DNA of 64,000 bases from Candidatus Panguiarchaeum symbiosum. Its GTDB lineage: Archaea; Asgardarchaeota; Njordarchaeia; Njordarchaeales; Panguiarchaeaceae. Both the position numbers and the translations under genes were made by a program. The DNA is taken from NCBI GenBank assembly GCA_024720975.1, contig JANJXX010000003.1:1-64000 (forward strand). Reading direction: 5' to 3'. The notes below the pieces were generated by a model. The model saw only the letters and a list, made by a program, of their open reading frames with translations. It ran no database searches and was not told the DNA's origin. Shown here piece after piece: positions 43,953 to 54,173 of the stretch. The stretch's first letter is position 1; every line of letters starts with the position of its first letter.

Positions 43953-45848
43953 CTACGCTCTACGCCTTTTTATAAGTAGAGCTAATCCAACTATTGCTAC
44001 CACTGAAACTATTATGAGGCCAAAGATTAGTGGTTGTGAGATTATGTATTCTCCCATTTTCGCTGGCGTCACAACTTTCCAGGCTTGCTTATCAGAGAAA
44101 GATGGCGGGTCAGAGTCGAGTTGATCCCAGTAGACCACCCAACCAGGAGCCCTTACTTCTTCTGAGACCACCTTATTAATTATCAGCTTAAGAGAATAAT
44201 CCTGCAATGTTTCGTCGTCTAGTGAGCCATCTCCATCAGTATCGTATTTGAGCTTAACACTAAACTCGAAACCAGCCTCTACAAGGTACCCCGTGGACTT
44301 ATAAACAAGCCATATTCCTCCATAACCACTCAGGATAAATGGTCTTTCACCCGGATTAACATTCGTGTAATTTATTGAGAATGTAACATTTGCAAGGATG
44401 GTAAAGTGTCCCTGAATACTCTCAAGTACATCATAGTAACCATGCATATCGAACTCTGGCACGCGATATCCCTGAGATCTTGCTACAGCCAAGTAGTATT
44501 TGACAAATCTAGGTAAAACATCTGCTAGCGCATGTCCAACAAGCTGCAATTGACCATAGAGAATATCTTTATAAGGATACACTCTTATACCTCCCGGCAT
44601 TAGCATTGGACTGGCAAGATCGAACTGTTCTTTCTCTATCATGCTTCCGGATGATTCATTATAATAGTACACCTGTCCTTTGTATTCAGCAATGAGCCCC
44701 GTTGGATTAGCACAATATGTGAGGTTTACCCTTAGATTTTCAAAGGATTTAATAGATATAGGTACACCCGTTTTGTTTAGGATTTCCTCCAAATCTGGTG
44801 AGATTGAAATGTCAGTTACTTTGTATGCTATTACCTCACCAAAGTTCGTCCAGGGCTCTAGATCATGCGATTCAATATACTTTATTCTAATTTTTATTGA
44901 CCCGCTAACAGTCAGCCCAACAGATCCATACTGGTACGTATATATGGAGTATGGAACATTCTGAAAGTTCGCTGAGAGGTATAGATCCTTCAGAAGACCT
45001 GTTGTTAAATCATACTTAGCCTGAAAATCAATACTAAAAACTAGAAGCGAACCTTTAAGACTGAAAATAGCCTCGTTTCCGCTTTCGGTATACATGAAGC
45101 TTAAGCCATAATAACTTCCATTCCATTCAGAACCACATGCTCTTATAGCGTCGGGATCTCCAAGAATCATCCCTGGAGAGAATAAATCCATGCGCATTGG
45201 AACGGCATAAAGGGATCCTAGTAGTTCCGGCGCCTCAAATTGCTTTGGATGAATTTCTATGATGGGTGCAATAATATTCCTTAGCATATTTGATAATATG
45301 TCAACACTCCTGAGGTTCAGTCTAGGAATTAATATCTCACTGAGTGATCTTCCAAGCGACATAGCATATGGCGAGAAGCCATATTGCGCAAGCGGTGGCA
45401 ATGGGAACACAGATTTTTTCGGAATTGAAAATTCTAGGATTTTGGCTAGATCTTCATTCATCGGTATTTCTTCGCCAATTGCCCACTTAACTATACTTGC
45501 CAACGCTAGGAATAAATCTTTGGAAACAAGTATGTCCTTTTGTGTTTCTATAAATCCAGCTGCCCACACAATTTTATAGTAATCTGAATAGTTTTTGTTC
45601 CCTATGAATGCATAGTATTCTGAATCCTTAAATGCGCCTATGATAGCCTCTATACAGTTTGCTAGTTTATTTAAATCATTCTTAACTACAGAGTTGTCTG
45701 ATTCTATATCTATGGATAGCGAGATTTCTGGAACACTCCATTTGTGTACCTTATACGGCTCAACTCCTGGGATGGAAAAAGTTGGTGCTATTCTGACAAA
45801 GGCTGCCAGTAGTAGCACCATTATTAACACATAATATTTGCTCTTCAT
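43953..45848 (-). CDS. Secreted protein with C-terminal membrane anchor
   Basis: A 631-residue protein with a signal peptide (MKSKYYVLIMVLLLAAFVRIAPTFS), a long extracellular region, one C-terminal hydrophobic helix (PLIFGLIIVSVVAIVGLALLI) and a stop-transfer KRRRA tail. It has several N-x-S/T sites. DTDGDGSLDDE near 540 looks like a calcium-binding loop. No enzyme motif is recognised. Topology matches archaeal envelope proteins, as with the 1712-residue protein at 27-32 kb, but the two show no obvious sequence similarity. It starts at ATG 45848 and is probably monocistronic. Confidence 0.75.
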   Translation of the reverse strand: MKSKYYVLIMVLLLAAFVRIAPTFSIPGVEPYKVHKWSVPEISLSIDIESDNSVVKNDLNKLANCIEAIIGAFKDSEYYAFIGNKNYSDYYKIVWAAGFIETQKDILVSKDLFLALASIVKWAIGEEIPMNEDLAKILEFSIPKKSVFPLPPLAQYGFSPYAMSLGRSLSEILIPRLNLRSVDILSNMLRNIIAPIIEIHPKQFEAPELLGSLYAVPMRMDLFSPGMILGDPDAIRACGSEWNGSYYGLSFMYTESGNEAIFSLKGSLLVFSIDFQAKYDLTTGLLKDLYLSANFQNVPYSIYTYQYGSVGLTVSGSIKIRIKYIESHDLEPWTNFGEVIAYKVTDISISPDLEEILNKTGVPISIKSFENLRVNLTYCANPTGLIAEYKGQVYYYNESSGSMIEKEQFDLASPMLMPGGIRVYPYKDILYGQLQLVGHALADVLPRFVKYYLAVARSQGYRVPEFDMHGYYDVLESIQGHFTILANVTFSINYTNVNPGERPFILSGYGGIWLVYKSTGYLVEAGFEFSVKLKYDTDGDGSLDDETLQDYSLKLIINKVVSEEVRAPGWVVYWDQLDSDPPSFSDKQAWKVVTPAKMGEYIISQPLIFGLIIVSVVAIVGLALLIKRRRA

Positions 45849-46045
45849 TCATAGCCACCATGGTTCTATCCATAAGAAATTAAAAAGTTATTTATAAAAG
45901 CTAACGAAAAAAGGATACATAAAAAACACTCCATATCAAACTTCTCATTCACCATTGAAAAGCTCCTAAAAATTACACATACTTGTTAAAAACATTTCTA
46001 TGAGAATACTCCTATCCGCATGTAATTTGCTAACCGCCATTTTTA

Positions 46046-47290
46046 TTAGTAATTGGACTTTTTATATAGTACTATGGATAGGGGAATTCCTATAGAATAT
46101 ATTGCAACACCTAACCCTAGAATTACTGACATTAGTGTTATGTTCTTTTCTGCTCCTATCACCCACGAAATAATACCACCTGCTATGTCTCCAAGTGCCA
46201 TGAATATGATGCTTGCCAAATTTCGCACTGCATGGGCTTCTGACTCTCTCGTCTCAATGCTATATATTGTTGTAAGCGATATTAGTTCTAGATTTATGAT
46301 TGTCCAAAGCGGAGCAAGCCAGAATATTATAGATAATGTAAAGTCCCAGCTAAATACTAATAGGGCCATTAGCAAGGTTCTTATAAGCAGGGTACAAATA
46401 AGTATTCTCTCTTCGCCAAGTTTTTTGCTAACTGCCCCAACTAAATATGGTGCTCCAATACTTAAAATCCCACTCACACCAGAAAGTACACCATATAGAG
46501 TCTTGGATCCTACGATCATGTAGAACTTTATTATAAATACTAGGAAGTATAATGAAGACCCAAAACTTAGAACACCAACAATTGCAAGCAGGTATACTAG
46601 CAGGTTATCTTTGCTCGGTAAAGATAAACTCCAAGCAGCCTTAAAGGCTTCCTTAAAGGATATAGAACTTTCTGCAAAAATCTCACTGTAAGAGCCTATT
46701 ACTAGTAGACCTAAAAGTACTGACAAAATTGATACCAACAAGACTGGCTTTAAGCCAATGGTATCGACAAGTATACCTGAAACAAAGCTACCCAGAGTCC
46801 ACCCGATAGCGTCTGAAGCAACAAATATGCCCGACGCTAGGCTTACCCTCTCTCTGCCGAGAGATGTTGTTATTGCCGCGGCTAATGCACCGCCACCAAC
46901 TGATATACTAAGTCCTACCATCGCGGAGAACATGGCGATTGAGATGACATTAATGAATTTTGTCTCAACACATAGATAAAATGTGATGTATGCTGCAAGC
47001 AGAATGATTAATTCTATCACTATGAATTTCTTCCTACCAGTCCTGTCGGCGTATATGCCCAGAGCTCTAGAGAATGTGAGCATAACAAGACTTTGTGATA
47101 TGTATGTTATTGCCATCTCTAGAAAACTAAATCCGAGATCCCACATATATAATGGGAGAATTGTCCAGAATACCGAAATCGAAAACCCCAAAACTACTGC
47201 TGTTATTGATAGGCTTAATAAACCCGACCTCAAAGCAAACACCAACAAATCTGGTACTTGAAGATCGAAGACAGCAACAGAGTTTACCAA
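46046..47290 (-). CDS. Major facilitator superfamily transporter
   Basis: A 414-residue MFS protein with about twelve hydrophobic segments. ALGIYADRTGRKKFIV near 77-92 is the loop 2-3 motif, and VSKKLGEERILI its weaker counterpart in the second half. The substrate is unknown. The longest frame starts with TTG at 47290. It is divergent from the ChlI-like gene with an 80-base gap. It is not closely similar to the MFS protein at 41.6 kb. Confidence 0.85.
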   Translation of the reverse strand: MVNSVAVFDLQVPDLLVFALRSGLLSLSITAVVLGFSISVFWTILPLYMWDLGFSFLEMAITYISQSLVMLTFSRALGIYADRTGRKKFIVIELIILLAAYITFYLCVETKFINVISIAMFSAMVGLSISVGGGALAAAITTSLGRERVSLASGIFVASDAIGWTLGSFVSGILVDTIGLKPVLLVSILSVLLGLLVIGSYSEIFAESSISFKEAFKAAWSLSLPSKDNLLVYLLAIVGVLSFGSSLYFLVFIIKFYMIVGSKTLYGVLSGVSGILSIGAPYLVGAVSKKLGEERILICTLLIRTLLMALLVFSWDFTLSIIFWLAPLWTIINLELISLTTIYSIETRESEAHAVRNLASIIFMALGDIAGGIISWVIGAEKNITLMSVILGLGVAIYSIGIPLSIVLYKKSNY

Positions 47291-47371
47291 GCTGCTGGAA
47301 ATACGTTAGGTGCTTAAATCAAAAATTGAGATTTTTTTATTTCTTAGGTGTGAATAGGCGGTGCTCTTATT

Positions 47372-48544
47372 TTGGATCAAGAGGTAGTTTTTCCACTTGT
47401 CGCCTTCGTTGGACAGGACTTATTCAAGTTAGCCCTACTGGCTATAGCAGTTAATCCATCAATTGGAGGACTCTTAGTTAGGGGAGAAAAGGGCACTGGA
47501 AAATCCGTCCTGGTGCGGGCCCTGGCCGATGTTCTTCTACCAATAGAAGTAGTAGCCGATTGTCCATTTAACTGCGATCCTCACAACCCACTTCTAATGT
47601 GTCCACAGTGTCGTGAGCGTTATAATCGGGGAGAGAAACTGCCAGTGAAGCAGATGAAAATGAAGGTTATCACCCTTCCAATAGGAGCGACTGAGGATAT
47701 GGTTCTCGGCACAATAGATATCGAGAAAGTTCTCAAGGAAGGAAAACCGGCATTAAAACCAGGTATATTAGCGCGAGCAAATAGAAATATTCTTTACATA
47801 GATGAGATAAATTTATTGCCTGATCACTTGGTAGACATAATACTGGATGCTGCTGCAATGGGTTTTAACTACGTTGAAAGAGAGAACATAAGCTTCTCGC
47901 ACCCAGCTAAATTCATTCTAGTAGGCACAATGAACCCAGAAGAGGGTGACATTCGACCGCAACTACTAGATAGACTCTCACTGTGCGTGGACGTGAAGGG
48001 TATAGATTCTCCAGAACTACGCGCGGAGATTATTAAGAGGAATATGGAATTTCAGCTAGACCCCATAGCGTTTAGAGAGCGATACAAGGAGCAGACGGAG
48101 AATTTAAGAAATAGAATCGCCTATGCTAAAAGCCTCATAAATAGCGTTGAAATTAGTGATGCGATGATACTCCTAATAGCAAAACTATGTAGCACTCTTG
48201 AGGTTGACGGACACCGTCCTGACATCGTCATTGCTCAGACAGCAAGAGCTCTTGCAGCATTAGATGGAAGAGATAGCGTTGAACCTTCTGACATTCAAAT
48301 AGCAGCTCAGCTGGCTCTTATACATAGAACGCGAAAGGGTGGTCTTCTAGAGCCACCAACACTGGAAGAGATTGAGGAAGCATTCAAGAAAGCATTAAAA
48401 GAAGTAAAATCAAAGCTCACTATTAAAATCGAGGAACGCTACAAGACAGCCAGAGAGTACATCGAAAACATTCTCTTGACTCCTATAGTGCCTAAAGACA
48501 AAGGTAAAGTTTCTTTGAAGGGTGAACAGCACTTTTTTCGATGA
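47372..48544 (+). CDS. Magnesium-chelatase ChlI/MoxR-type AAA+ ATPase
   Basis: A 390-residue AAA+ protein. Walker A GEKGTGKSV is at 38-46; Walker B ILYIDEINLL near 141-150; GTMNPEEGDIRPQLLDRLSLCV is the ChlI sensor/arginine region. A Cys-rich insert (CPFNCDPHNPLLMCPQC, about 64-80) may bind metal. In chelatases ChlI powers insertion of Mg or Co into tetrapyrroles; related MoxR-type proteins act as metal-loading chaperones. No cobN, chlH or tetrapyrrole gene is nearby, so a chaperone role is as likely. The TTG start is at 47372. It overlaps the VWA gene by 23 bases, so the two are made together. Confidence 0.88.
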   Translation: MDQEVVFPLVAFVGQDLFKLALLAIAVNPSIGGLLVRGEKGTGKSVLVRALADVLLPIEVVADCPFNCDPHNPLLMCPQCRERYNRGEKLPVKQMKMKVITLPIGATEDMVLGTIDIEKVLKEGKPALKPGILARANRNILYIDEINLLPDHLVDIILDAAAMGFNYVERENISFSHPAKFILVGTMNPEEGDIRPQLLDRLSLCVDVKGIDSPELRAEIIKRNMEFQLDPIAFRERYKEQTENLRNRIAYAKSLINSVEISDAMILLIAKLCSTLEVDGHRPDIVIAQTARALAALDGRDSVEPSDIQIAAQLALIHRTRKGGLLEPPTLEEIEEAFKKALKEVKSKLTIKIEERYKTAREYIENILLTPIVPKDKGKVSLKGEQHFFR

Positions 48545-49793
48545 AAGTGAGATACCCGATCAGATAAGAAAACTACCTCGAAAGTCAAAATCCTTGAATA
48601 ACCTGAAGAGCATCGATAAAGAGAACGTTGACAAATTCCTGAGTAGCGATAGGAAAAGGAGTATTCTAAAAGCATTCTTCAAAGCAAGATTACTCGAACA
48701 TATAAGACATTCAATACCAATCAGGGGTAAAATTAATATCAAGCCCGACGTTGAGTATTCAGAGCATGCACACGCAAGAAAAGCAAGACTAGGAGTAGCC
48801 AAAGTCAAAATTGTTGAAGAGGACTTTCCGATATTGGAGAAAGTCAGCATCAGGGATCTCTTGTCGATGCCATCAATAAAACGCGCAAATACAACAGCGC
48901 CAAAATTAAGGCGTATCCGTCCCATGCGTGCAGAAGGGAGCTATTATGGTCTGAATTACACAGCGACATACGGTTCTAGAGGATTCTACGTGTCTTACAC
49001 AATGAATAAGAAATTCCATAGTAGAATAGCGCTAGTACCGACACTAATATCAAGGCTTCTATATCAACGGGGAAAGGTGAGTTCGGGAGAAATAAAATTC
49101 GAGTTAAGAGAGGGAAAACAAAGGCTTCTACTTGTAATAGTCTTAGATGCAAGCGAAAGCATGCAGGCATTTATCCCCATAATCGCACGCACCCTATTAC
49201 GCTTTCATGAACGAGCATGGAAGCTGCGAAGCCTCACTGGCCTAATATCAGTACAAGAGAACACGACAAAAGTTCTAGTCTATCCAACGACAAATATTAA
49301 CAAAATTATTAGCGGCTTCTTCCAAGTGGAGTTCTGGGGTAGGACGCCACTTGCACTTGGCCTCCTTAGGGCATTCAGGCTGATATTATCTATGCATGCT
49401 AAGTCTCCTGATTTAGTACCTAGGGTCATTTTATTCTCCGATGGACTAGCTAACATACCTCTTCAAATACCGGTTGACAGAAATGTAAGAAATTACTTTG
49501 AATCTGATGCTCAAGCGGATGTAATTGCTGCTGCTAGACTACTTGCAAGAAGAAACGTAAAGCTAATAACTGTCAATCCATGGCACATTAACTACTGGCC
49601 CGCAAAGTATATAATATCCCCATCTGAACTTCTCAAAATTGCAACTAGAATCACCGGGGGTATTTACTTAGGCTTCAATTTAAGCCAGGAACATCCATCA
49701 ATAATACCACCCAGAATGATTAACATTGACGATGCCACCGTGGAGGAGCTCGTAGATAGGATCCTGTGTGCAATATTTAAGTCAATTAGCTGA
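48522..49793 (+). CDS. ChlD-like von Willebrand factor A (VWA) protein
   Basis: A 423-residue partner of the AAA+ ATPase. A basic, probably disordered or helical N-terminal half (about 1-195) is followed by a VWA domain with a complete MIDAS: DASES at 209-213, Thr in GRTPLALGL, and Asp in LFSDGLAN. The pair resembles ChlI-ChlD or MoxR-VWA modules, where the VWA protein holds the client or target. It lacks the AAA-like N-terminus of full ChlD. The start codon lies inside the ATPase gene. Confidence 0.85.
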   Translation: MNSTFFDESEIPDQIRKLPRKSKSLNNLKSIDKENVDKFLSSDRKRSILKAFFKARLLEHIRHSIPIRGKINIKPDVEYSEHAHARKARLGVAKVKIVEEDFPILEKVSIRDLLSMPSIKRANTTAPKLRRIRPMRAEGSYYGLNYTATYGSRGFYVSYTMNKKFHSRIALVPTLISRLLYQRGKVSSGEIKFELREGKQRLLLVIVLDASESMQAFIPIIARTLLRFHERAWKLRSLTGLISVQENTTKVLVYPTTNINKIISGFFQVEFWGRTPLALGLLRAFRLILSMHAKSPDLVPRVILFSDGLANIPLQIPVDRNVRNYFESDAQADVIAAARLLARRNVKLITVNPWHINYWPAKYIISPSELLKIATRITGGIYLGFNLSQEHPSIIPPRMINIDDATVEELVDRILCAIFKSIS

Positions 49794-49913
49794 AGCCCAT
49801 GCAAAATTCATCAAGACTAGCTAGCAGAGTTAGTCGTGAAGAGTGAGATTAATTCCCTGCTAATTGATAATATCTTAAATCAGTAAGACTGAAATTCGTA
49901 TTCAGTAATCTAA

Positions 49914-50354
49914 GTGATCAATGTGAGTATAGAGAAACCCGAAAAGCCTGATGGTTTGTACCTATACGAAAACGGAGCCTGGATTCAAAAATCCCAAGAA
50001 GACTTCACTGAAGGAGTTCACATAGTATACTTTAACAATAAAGAGTGCTTCGCCTGCCTGTTATTTAATGCTACATGGAATAAATTCGTAGAACTGACTA
50101 ATTCAAGCAATCTAAAATTCTGGACTGTTATCTGCTCTTGGTTTGCCAAGAAGTGCTCAGATGATAGGGCCAAATGGTTATTCGAAAATTATCAAGTCAA
50201 ATCATCACCGACAATACTAATAATAAGAGACGGCGTCATAATAAAGACAATAAAGGGCTCCTTAAGCTTAGAGGAACTCGAGAAACAAATAAAAGACGTA
50301 CTTGAGGGAAAAGAGGAACAAAAGGAAGACCTAACAAAAAGATTTGTATGCTGA
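49914..50354 (+). CDS. Thioredoxin-fold protein
   Basis: A 146-residue thioredoxin-like protein without a signal peptide. The redox motif is CFAC (C45, C48), and the cis-Pro loop is SSPT at 97-100, both placed as in the fold. Extra Cys occur at about 74 and 81, and Cys is the last residue (RFVC). It probably exchanges disulfides in the cytoplasm. The start is GTG 49914; a second GTG is three codons on. It ends 5 bases from the convergent orphan gene. Confidence 0.8.
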   Translation: MINVSIEKPEKPDGLYLYENGAWIQKSQEDFTEGVHIVYFNNKECFACLLFNATWNKFVELTNSSNLKFWTVICSWFAKKCSDDRAKWLFENYQVKSSPTILIIRDGVIIKTIKGSLSLEELEKQIKDVLEGKEEQKEDLTKRFVC

Positions 50355-50359
50355 AAAAG

Positions 50360-51151
50360 TTATTGGGAAGCAGCATATGAGCTATAATAATCCTTGGAAA
50401 TTGCGAGAAGCATTGCACATCTCTTTGTAAAATTAAGTACTATTCCTACTCTTAGAGCCTTTTTCTCTCCACCTATGTCATTAAAAAGCGTTATCAGTGA
50501 TGGATAGCTAGGAGTAATACCACGCTCAGATAACAATCTCATTATATGTTCCTTTCCAAGACCGATCTTGCATCTGTACAGAGCTTTTATAAAGGCGCTG
50601 AAAGTGTAATATGTAAAACCGCGTAGCAAGTCTTCATAACTATACCATCTTTTTTCACTGCTAAGTTTACCTAGTAGATTCTTCGGTGAAACAAAGACTG
50701 AGAAAACTACTGCTAAAGGATCGAAGGTGTTTTCATAATATCTTGGTAGAACTATGAAAACATACTCTTTTCCCATTGCATCATTCCTTTCAGACATCCT
50801 TATAATTTCCTCAGCATCCAAATCATAGTAGAAATTCTTCTTATCATATTCCTCCGTCCCTTGTTCAAATTCCTCTGGAGTTGTGTATATTCCCTTAACC
50901 TCAAGCACAACAAACTTTAGGAAGTCTTCAGTCTGAATCCACTTGACGATGGAGAATTTAACATCAAAAGGAGCACCAACAGGACCAAGACCAACTACTT
51001 GAAAGCCAAGCAATCCTAGCATACTTTTAAGTGACCCGATTATCCAAAAATAGTAGCTGTAAGGACTCCTAATTGGTATCAACATAGCCACCAAGAAGGA
51101 TCCATTAACGGCAACTATTCGGTTAGTAGTGTAGATAATATTAATACCCAT
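50360..51151 (-). CDS. Hypothetical protein
   Basis: A 263-residue protein I do not recognise. The N-terminus is moderately hydrophobic (residues 16-62), and the remainder is mixed alpha/beta. FDVKFSIVKW...FLKFVVLEVKGIY near 63-88 has the spacing of a PD-(D/E)xK nuclease core (D...ExK), but no other nuclease feature is seen, so this is only a hint. The C-terminal helix-rich part includes GLGKEHIMRLLSERGITPSYPSLITLFND. It starts with ATG 51151 and is monocistronic. Confidence 0.6.
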   Translation of the reverse strand: MGINIIYTTNRIVAVNGSFLVAMLIPIRSPYSYYFWIIGSLKSMLGLLGFQVVGLGPVGAPFDVKFSIVKWIQTEDFLKFVVLEVKGIYTTPEEFEQGTEEYDKKNFYYDLDAEEIIRMSERNDAMGKEYVFIVLPRYYENTFDPLAVVFSVFVSPKNLLGKLSSEKRWYSYEDLLRGFTYYTFSAFIKALYRCKIGLGKEHIMRLLSERGITPSYPSLITLFNDIGGEKKALRVGIVLNFTKRCAMLLAISKDYYSSYAASQ

Positions 51152-51390
51152 TCTTAAAATAAATGTGTATATTAAAACATAAGGGGCATTGCTGGCTCTA
51201 AAAATTCCTGTTCATTTATCTACATGGATATCTAATTTTAAACATTCTTCAGCAAGACATCATTAGGAGTAGTAAAATAGAAATGACTTGATCCATTAGA
51301 GAATTGTGAGCTCGTAGATTCTCTATGCCCCAGCGCCTTTAATTTCCACAAGAGTGTGTATTTGGATTTTACTTTAAAGAGTCTTTATTC

Positions 51391-52812
51391 TTGTCTAGTT
51401 CGGTGTATTCCATGTGGGATCTTCTGGAATTTGCCGTTGAAGAGAGTCTGAGCCTTAACGCAAGCTTTGTTGAAGTTCGAGGCGAGAGGCAGACTTTAAC
51501 CACAATCAGATTTGTTAATAATGTTCTTAAGTCTGTGGAGTCAACGTCTTTGATTGGAATAGGAGTAACTGTCATTGTTGGTAAATCTAGGGGCCACGGT
51601 TTCACAAGTGTACTCACAAAGGAAGGTCTGAGGGATGCTATAAGGAAGGCTATAGATTCTGCTAAGGGATTGACTAAGGCTGCGGAACTTTCTGCTGAGC
51701 CTGCGGAGTATAAACCTAAAGAATATCACGGTTTTGTTCCTTCTAGGAATAAGGACCCAGAAACTACCGAGTTTGAGGAAAAGTTCGAAATTCTTAAAAG
51801 AGGAATAAATGAGATAAAAGGACTTGAGGGAATAGCATCTATTGCTGCTATTTATGCTGAATTACATGGTGAGAGATACTTTATAAATAGTGAGGGTCTA
51901 AAAAGATTCTGGAGACCACTAAGACACGGAATTCTCTTCCAAGTTGTTGCTAGAAAAGATGGAAATATCGGATCTGGACGTGAGTTATTTGCATCATCCT
52001 TCGGTCTGGAAGTCTATGAGAAAGAGAAACCTGAGGAAATCGCTATGAAGGCCTATAAAGGTGCTATTGAATCTGCTCAGGCAAAGACAATACAGCCGGG
52101 AAAATACCCATTAATAGCTGACCCCGACTTCGCCGGTGTTCTAGCTCACGAGAGTTTCGGGCATCTAACAGAATCTGACTATGTTGCTACTAAGGCTAGT
52201 ATACTGTACGGAAGACTCCATGAGCAGCTAGGATCAGAATACGCGACAATAATAGAATCTGGTGACCCCGTAAATTACGGATTTTTCATACCTTACGACG
52301 ATGAAGGCGTGGCTACTGAGAAAATAATCCTCCTCAACAAGGGGGTCTTGGAAAACTATTTGCACTCTCGTAGTACAGCTAAGCTCATGAATATGCAGCC
52401 AACTGGGAATGCTAGGGCGATAAACTTTATGTTTCCAGCGATAGTTCGCATGAGGAATACATACTTTGATTCTGGAGACATGACCAAAGATGAATTATTT
52501 GAACTTGTCAAGCGCGGAGTTTATGTTGAGGGAAGCACAGGCGGTCAAACAGAAGACACCGGAAACTTCACATTTGGTGCAAACAGAGCATACTATATTG
52601 AGAACTCCGAGATAGCATATCCGCTTAAGGGTGTTGTGGTTAGGGCTCACATACTTGACTTTTTAAGGAATATCATAGGAGCTTCAAAAGAGGTAATTGT
52701 TGGAACGTCCCCACTTGGAGGCTGCGGAAAGGCCGGTCAATCACCACTACCCGTGGGAGGAGGCGGGCCATATTTAGCCATAAAAGAAGCCTTAATAGGA
52801 GGAGGTGTGTAG
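51391..52812 (+). CDS. tldD: TldD metalloprotease
   Basis: TldD is the metal-bearing half of the TldD/TldE heterodimer that degrades unfolded or linear peptides and, in bacteria, matures peptides such as microcin B17 and antitoxin CcdA. The 473-residue protein has the zinc motif HESFGH (H253, E254, H258) and the Gly-rich C-terminus GTSPLGGCGKAGQSPLPVGGGGP. The start may be TTG 51391 or ATG 51412. tldE follows after 2 bases. No peptide-precursor candidate was seen next to the pair. Confidence 0.94.
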   Translation: MSSSVYSMWDLLEFAVEESLSLNASFVEVRGERQTLTTIRFVNNVLKSVESTSLIGIGVTVIVGKSRGHGFTSVLTKEGLRDAIRKAIDSAKGLTKAAELSAEPAEYKPKEYHGFVPSRNKDPETTEFEEKFEILKRGINEIKGLEGIASIAAIYAELHGERYFINSEGLKRFWRPLRHGILFQVVARKDGNIGSGRELFASSFGLEVYEKEKPEEIAMKAYKGAIESAQAKTIQPGKYPLIADPDFAGVLAHESFGHLTESDYVATKASILYGRLHEQLGSEYATIIESGDPVNYGFFIPYDDEGVATEKIILLNKGVLENYLHSRSTAKLMNMQPTGNARAINFMFPAIVRMRNTYFDSGDMTKDELFELVKRGVYVEGSTGGQTEDTGNFTFGANRAYYIENSEIAYPLKGVVVRAHILDFLRNIIGASKEVIVGTSPLGGCGKAGQSPLPVGGGGPYLAIKEALIGGGV

Positions 52813-52814
52813 AC

Positions 52815-54167
52815 TTGAATGAGAGGATAAATAAACTTATCAATATTGGGGAGAAAATAGTTAGTAAGAGGGATGAATTAAACGTAGATGATATTGAGAT
52901 ATATTTATACGAGGCTGATGTATTCAACTCCATAGTGATTAATAACTACGTTACATCGCAATCTGGAGTCGATGCCGGAGTCGGAATTCGTGTTTCTATA
53001 GGGAAGAAGGTAGCGTTTACATCTGTTTCAAGTATTGCTGAAGAGAGAATCTTAGAGGCTGCAAAACTTGCTGGTAAAATTGCAAAAGTTAAAGAGGAAG
53101 ATCCCAATTTCACACACTTGCCAGATCCAATGCGCGGTTATGAGAGGCATGGAATCTTCGACGCTGAGCTCGCATCCCTTAACCCAGAAGAACTTGCAGA
53201 CTACGTTTCAAAACTTGTTCAGGAATCAAAAAGAATACAAAACTTGAAAAAGATGAGTCTACACCTAACAAAAGGAAGCTATACCTATGCTGTGGTAAGT
53301 TCCAGAGGAGTTAATGTTGGCGATTATGGCACGATGATTTCCACGTGGTACGAGATAGATCTGAAGCGCAACGACAAAATAGGAAAGGGAATTGACTTCT
53401 ATATTTCCAGGAAATTCGATGAGGAAGCGCTATTCTCAACCATACCAAAAGCTGAGGCAATGGCACGAGAGGGACTCGAGGCAAAAAAGATTGCTGGGCC
53501 TCTCAAGTGTGATGCTGTAATCGATCCAATGATACTCTCGAGCATTTTGTGGCCCCTCGTATACAATGTATCAGCTTTAGCTGTGCAGGAGCAGAGAAGT
53601 AGATTCATAGGAATGATAGACAAGCAAGTTGCGAATCCAAATTTGACGATACTAGACGATGGCACGCTACCGGATGGTCTATCAACTAACATAAGCGATG
53701 ATGAGGGAATACCAATGCAGAGAAAAGTGATAATAGATCGTGGAATCCTTAAAACCTACCTCTACGATACATATACGGCATATCGGGAGAATAGACCAAG
53801 TACTGGGAATGCTAAAAGAAGGGACTATAAATCTCAACCTTCACCATCACAAACGAATCTTGTTATTGAAAGCACAACGAGCAAAAAACTCGAAGATATT
53901 ATAAGGGAAATTGATAAAGGCATTCTATTGCGAGGTATTGCCATGGGCTCGCATTTAATAGATCCAATTAAGGGATCAATGGCAATTACGTGCTTAAACG
54001 CACTATATATCGAGGGAGGCGAAGTTCGTTATCCCATCGAAGCCGTGAGTATGAGTGCCGATTACTTTGAATTCCTGAGAAATATGGACACAGCAGGTTC
54101 TGATCATAGGATAACTCCTGTTGGGAAGCTGCCTACAGTAGTTGTTAGAAATGTGTTCTTTAGCTGA
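52815..54167 (+). CDS. pmbA: TldE/PmbA protein, partner of TldD
   Basis: The 450-residue partner lacks the HExxxH motif but shares the fold. It helps form the substrate channel. Signatures: GVDAGVGIRVSIGKKVAF near 50-67, ISDDEGIPMQRKVIIDRGIL in the middle, and YPIEAVSMSADYFEFLRNMDTAGSD near the end. It starts with TTG 52815 behind GGAGGTGTG, inside the end of tldD. The pair is clearly one transcription unit. Confidence 0.93.
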   Translation: MNERINKLINIGEKIVSKRDELNVDDIEIYLYEADVFNSIVINNYVTSQSGVDAGVGIRVSIGKKVAFTSVSSIAEERILEAAKLAGKIAKVKEEDPNFTHLPDPMRGYERHGIFDAELASLNPEELADYVSKLVQESKRIQNLKKMSLHLTKGSYTYAVVSSRGVNVGDYGTMISTWYEIDLKRNDKIGKGIDFYISRKFDEEALFSTIPKAEAMAREGLEAKKIAGPLKCDAVIDPMILSSILWPLVYNVSALAVQEQRSRFIGMIDKQVANPNLTILDDGTLPDGLSTNISDDEGIPMQRKVIIDRGILKTYLYDTYTAYRENRPSTGNAKRRDYKSQPSPSQTNLVIESTTSKKLEDIIREIDKGILLRGIAMGSHLIDPIKGSMAITCLNALYIEGGEVRYPIEAVSMSADYFEFLRNMDTAGSDHRITPVGKLPTVVVRNVFFS

Positions 54168-54173
54168 TTCCTC

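Noticed and set aside
50360-51151. Calling the orphan protein a PD-(D/E)xK nuclease
   Set aside because: Only a single D...ExK-like spacing was seen, with no further motif or defence context.
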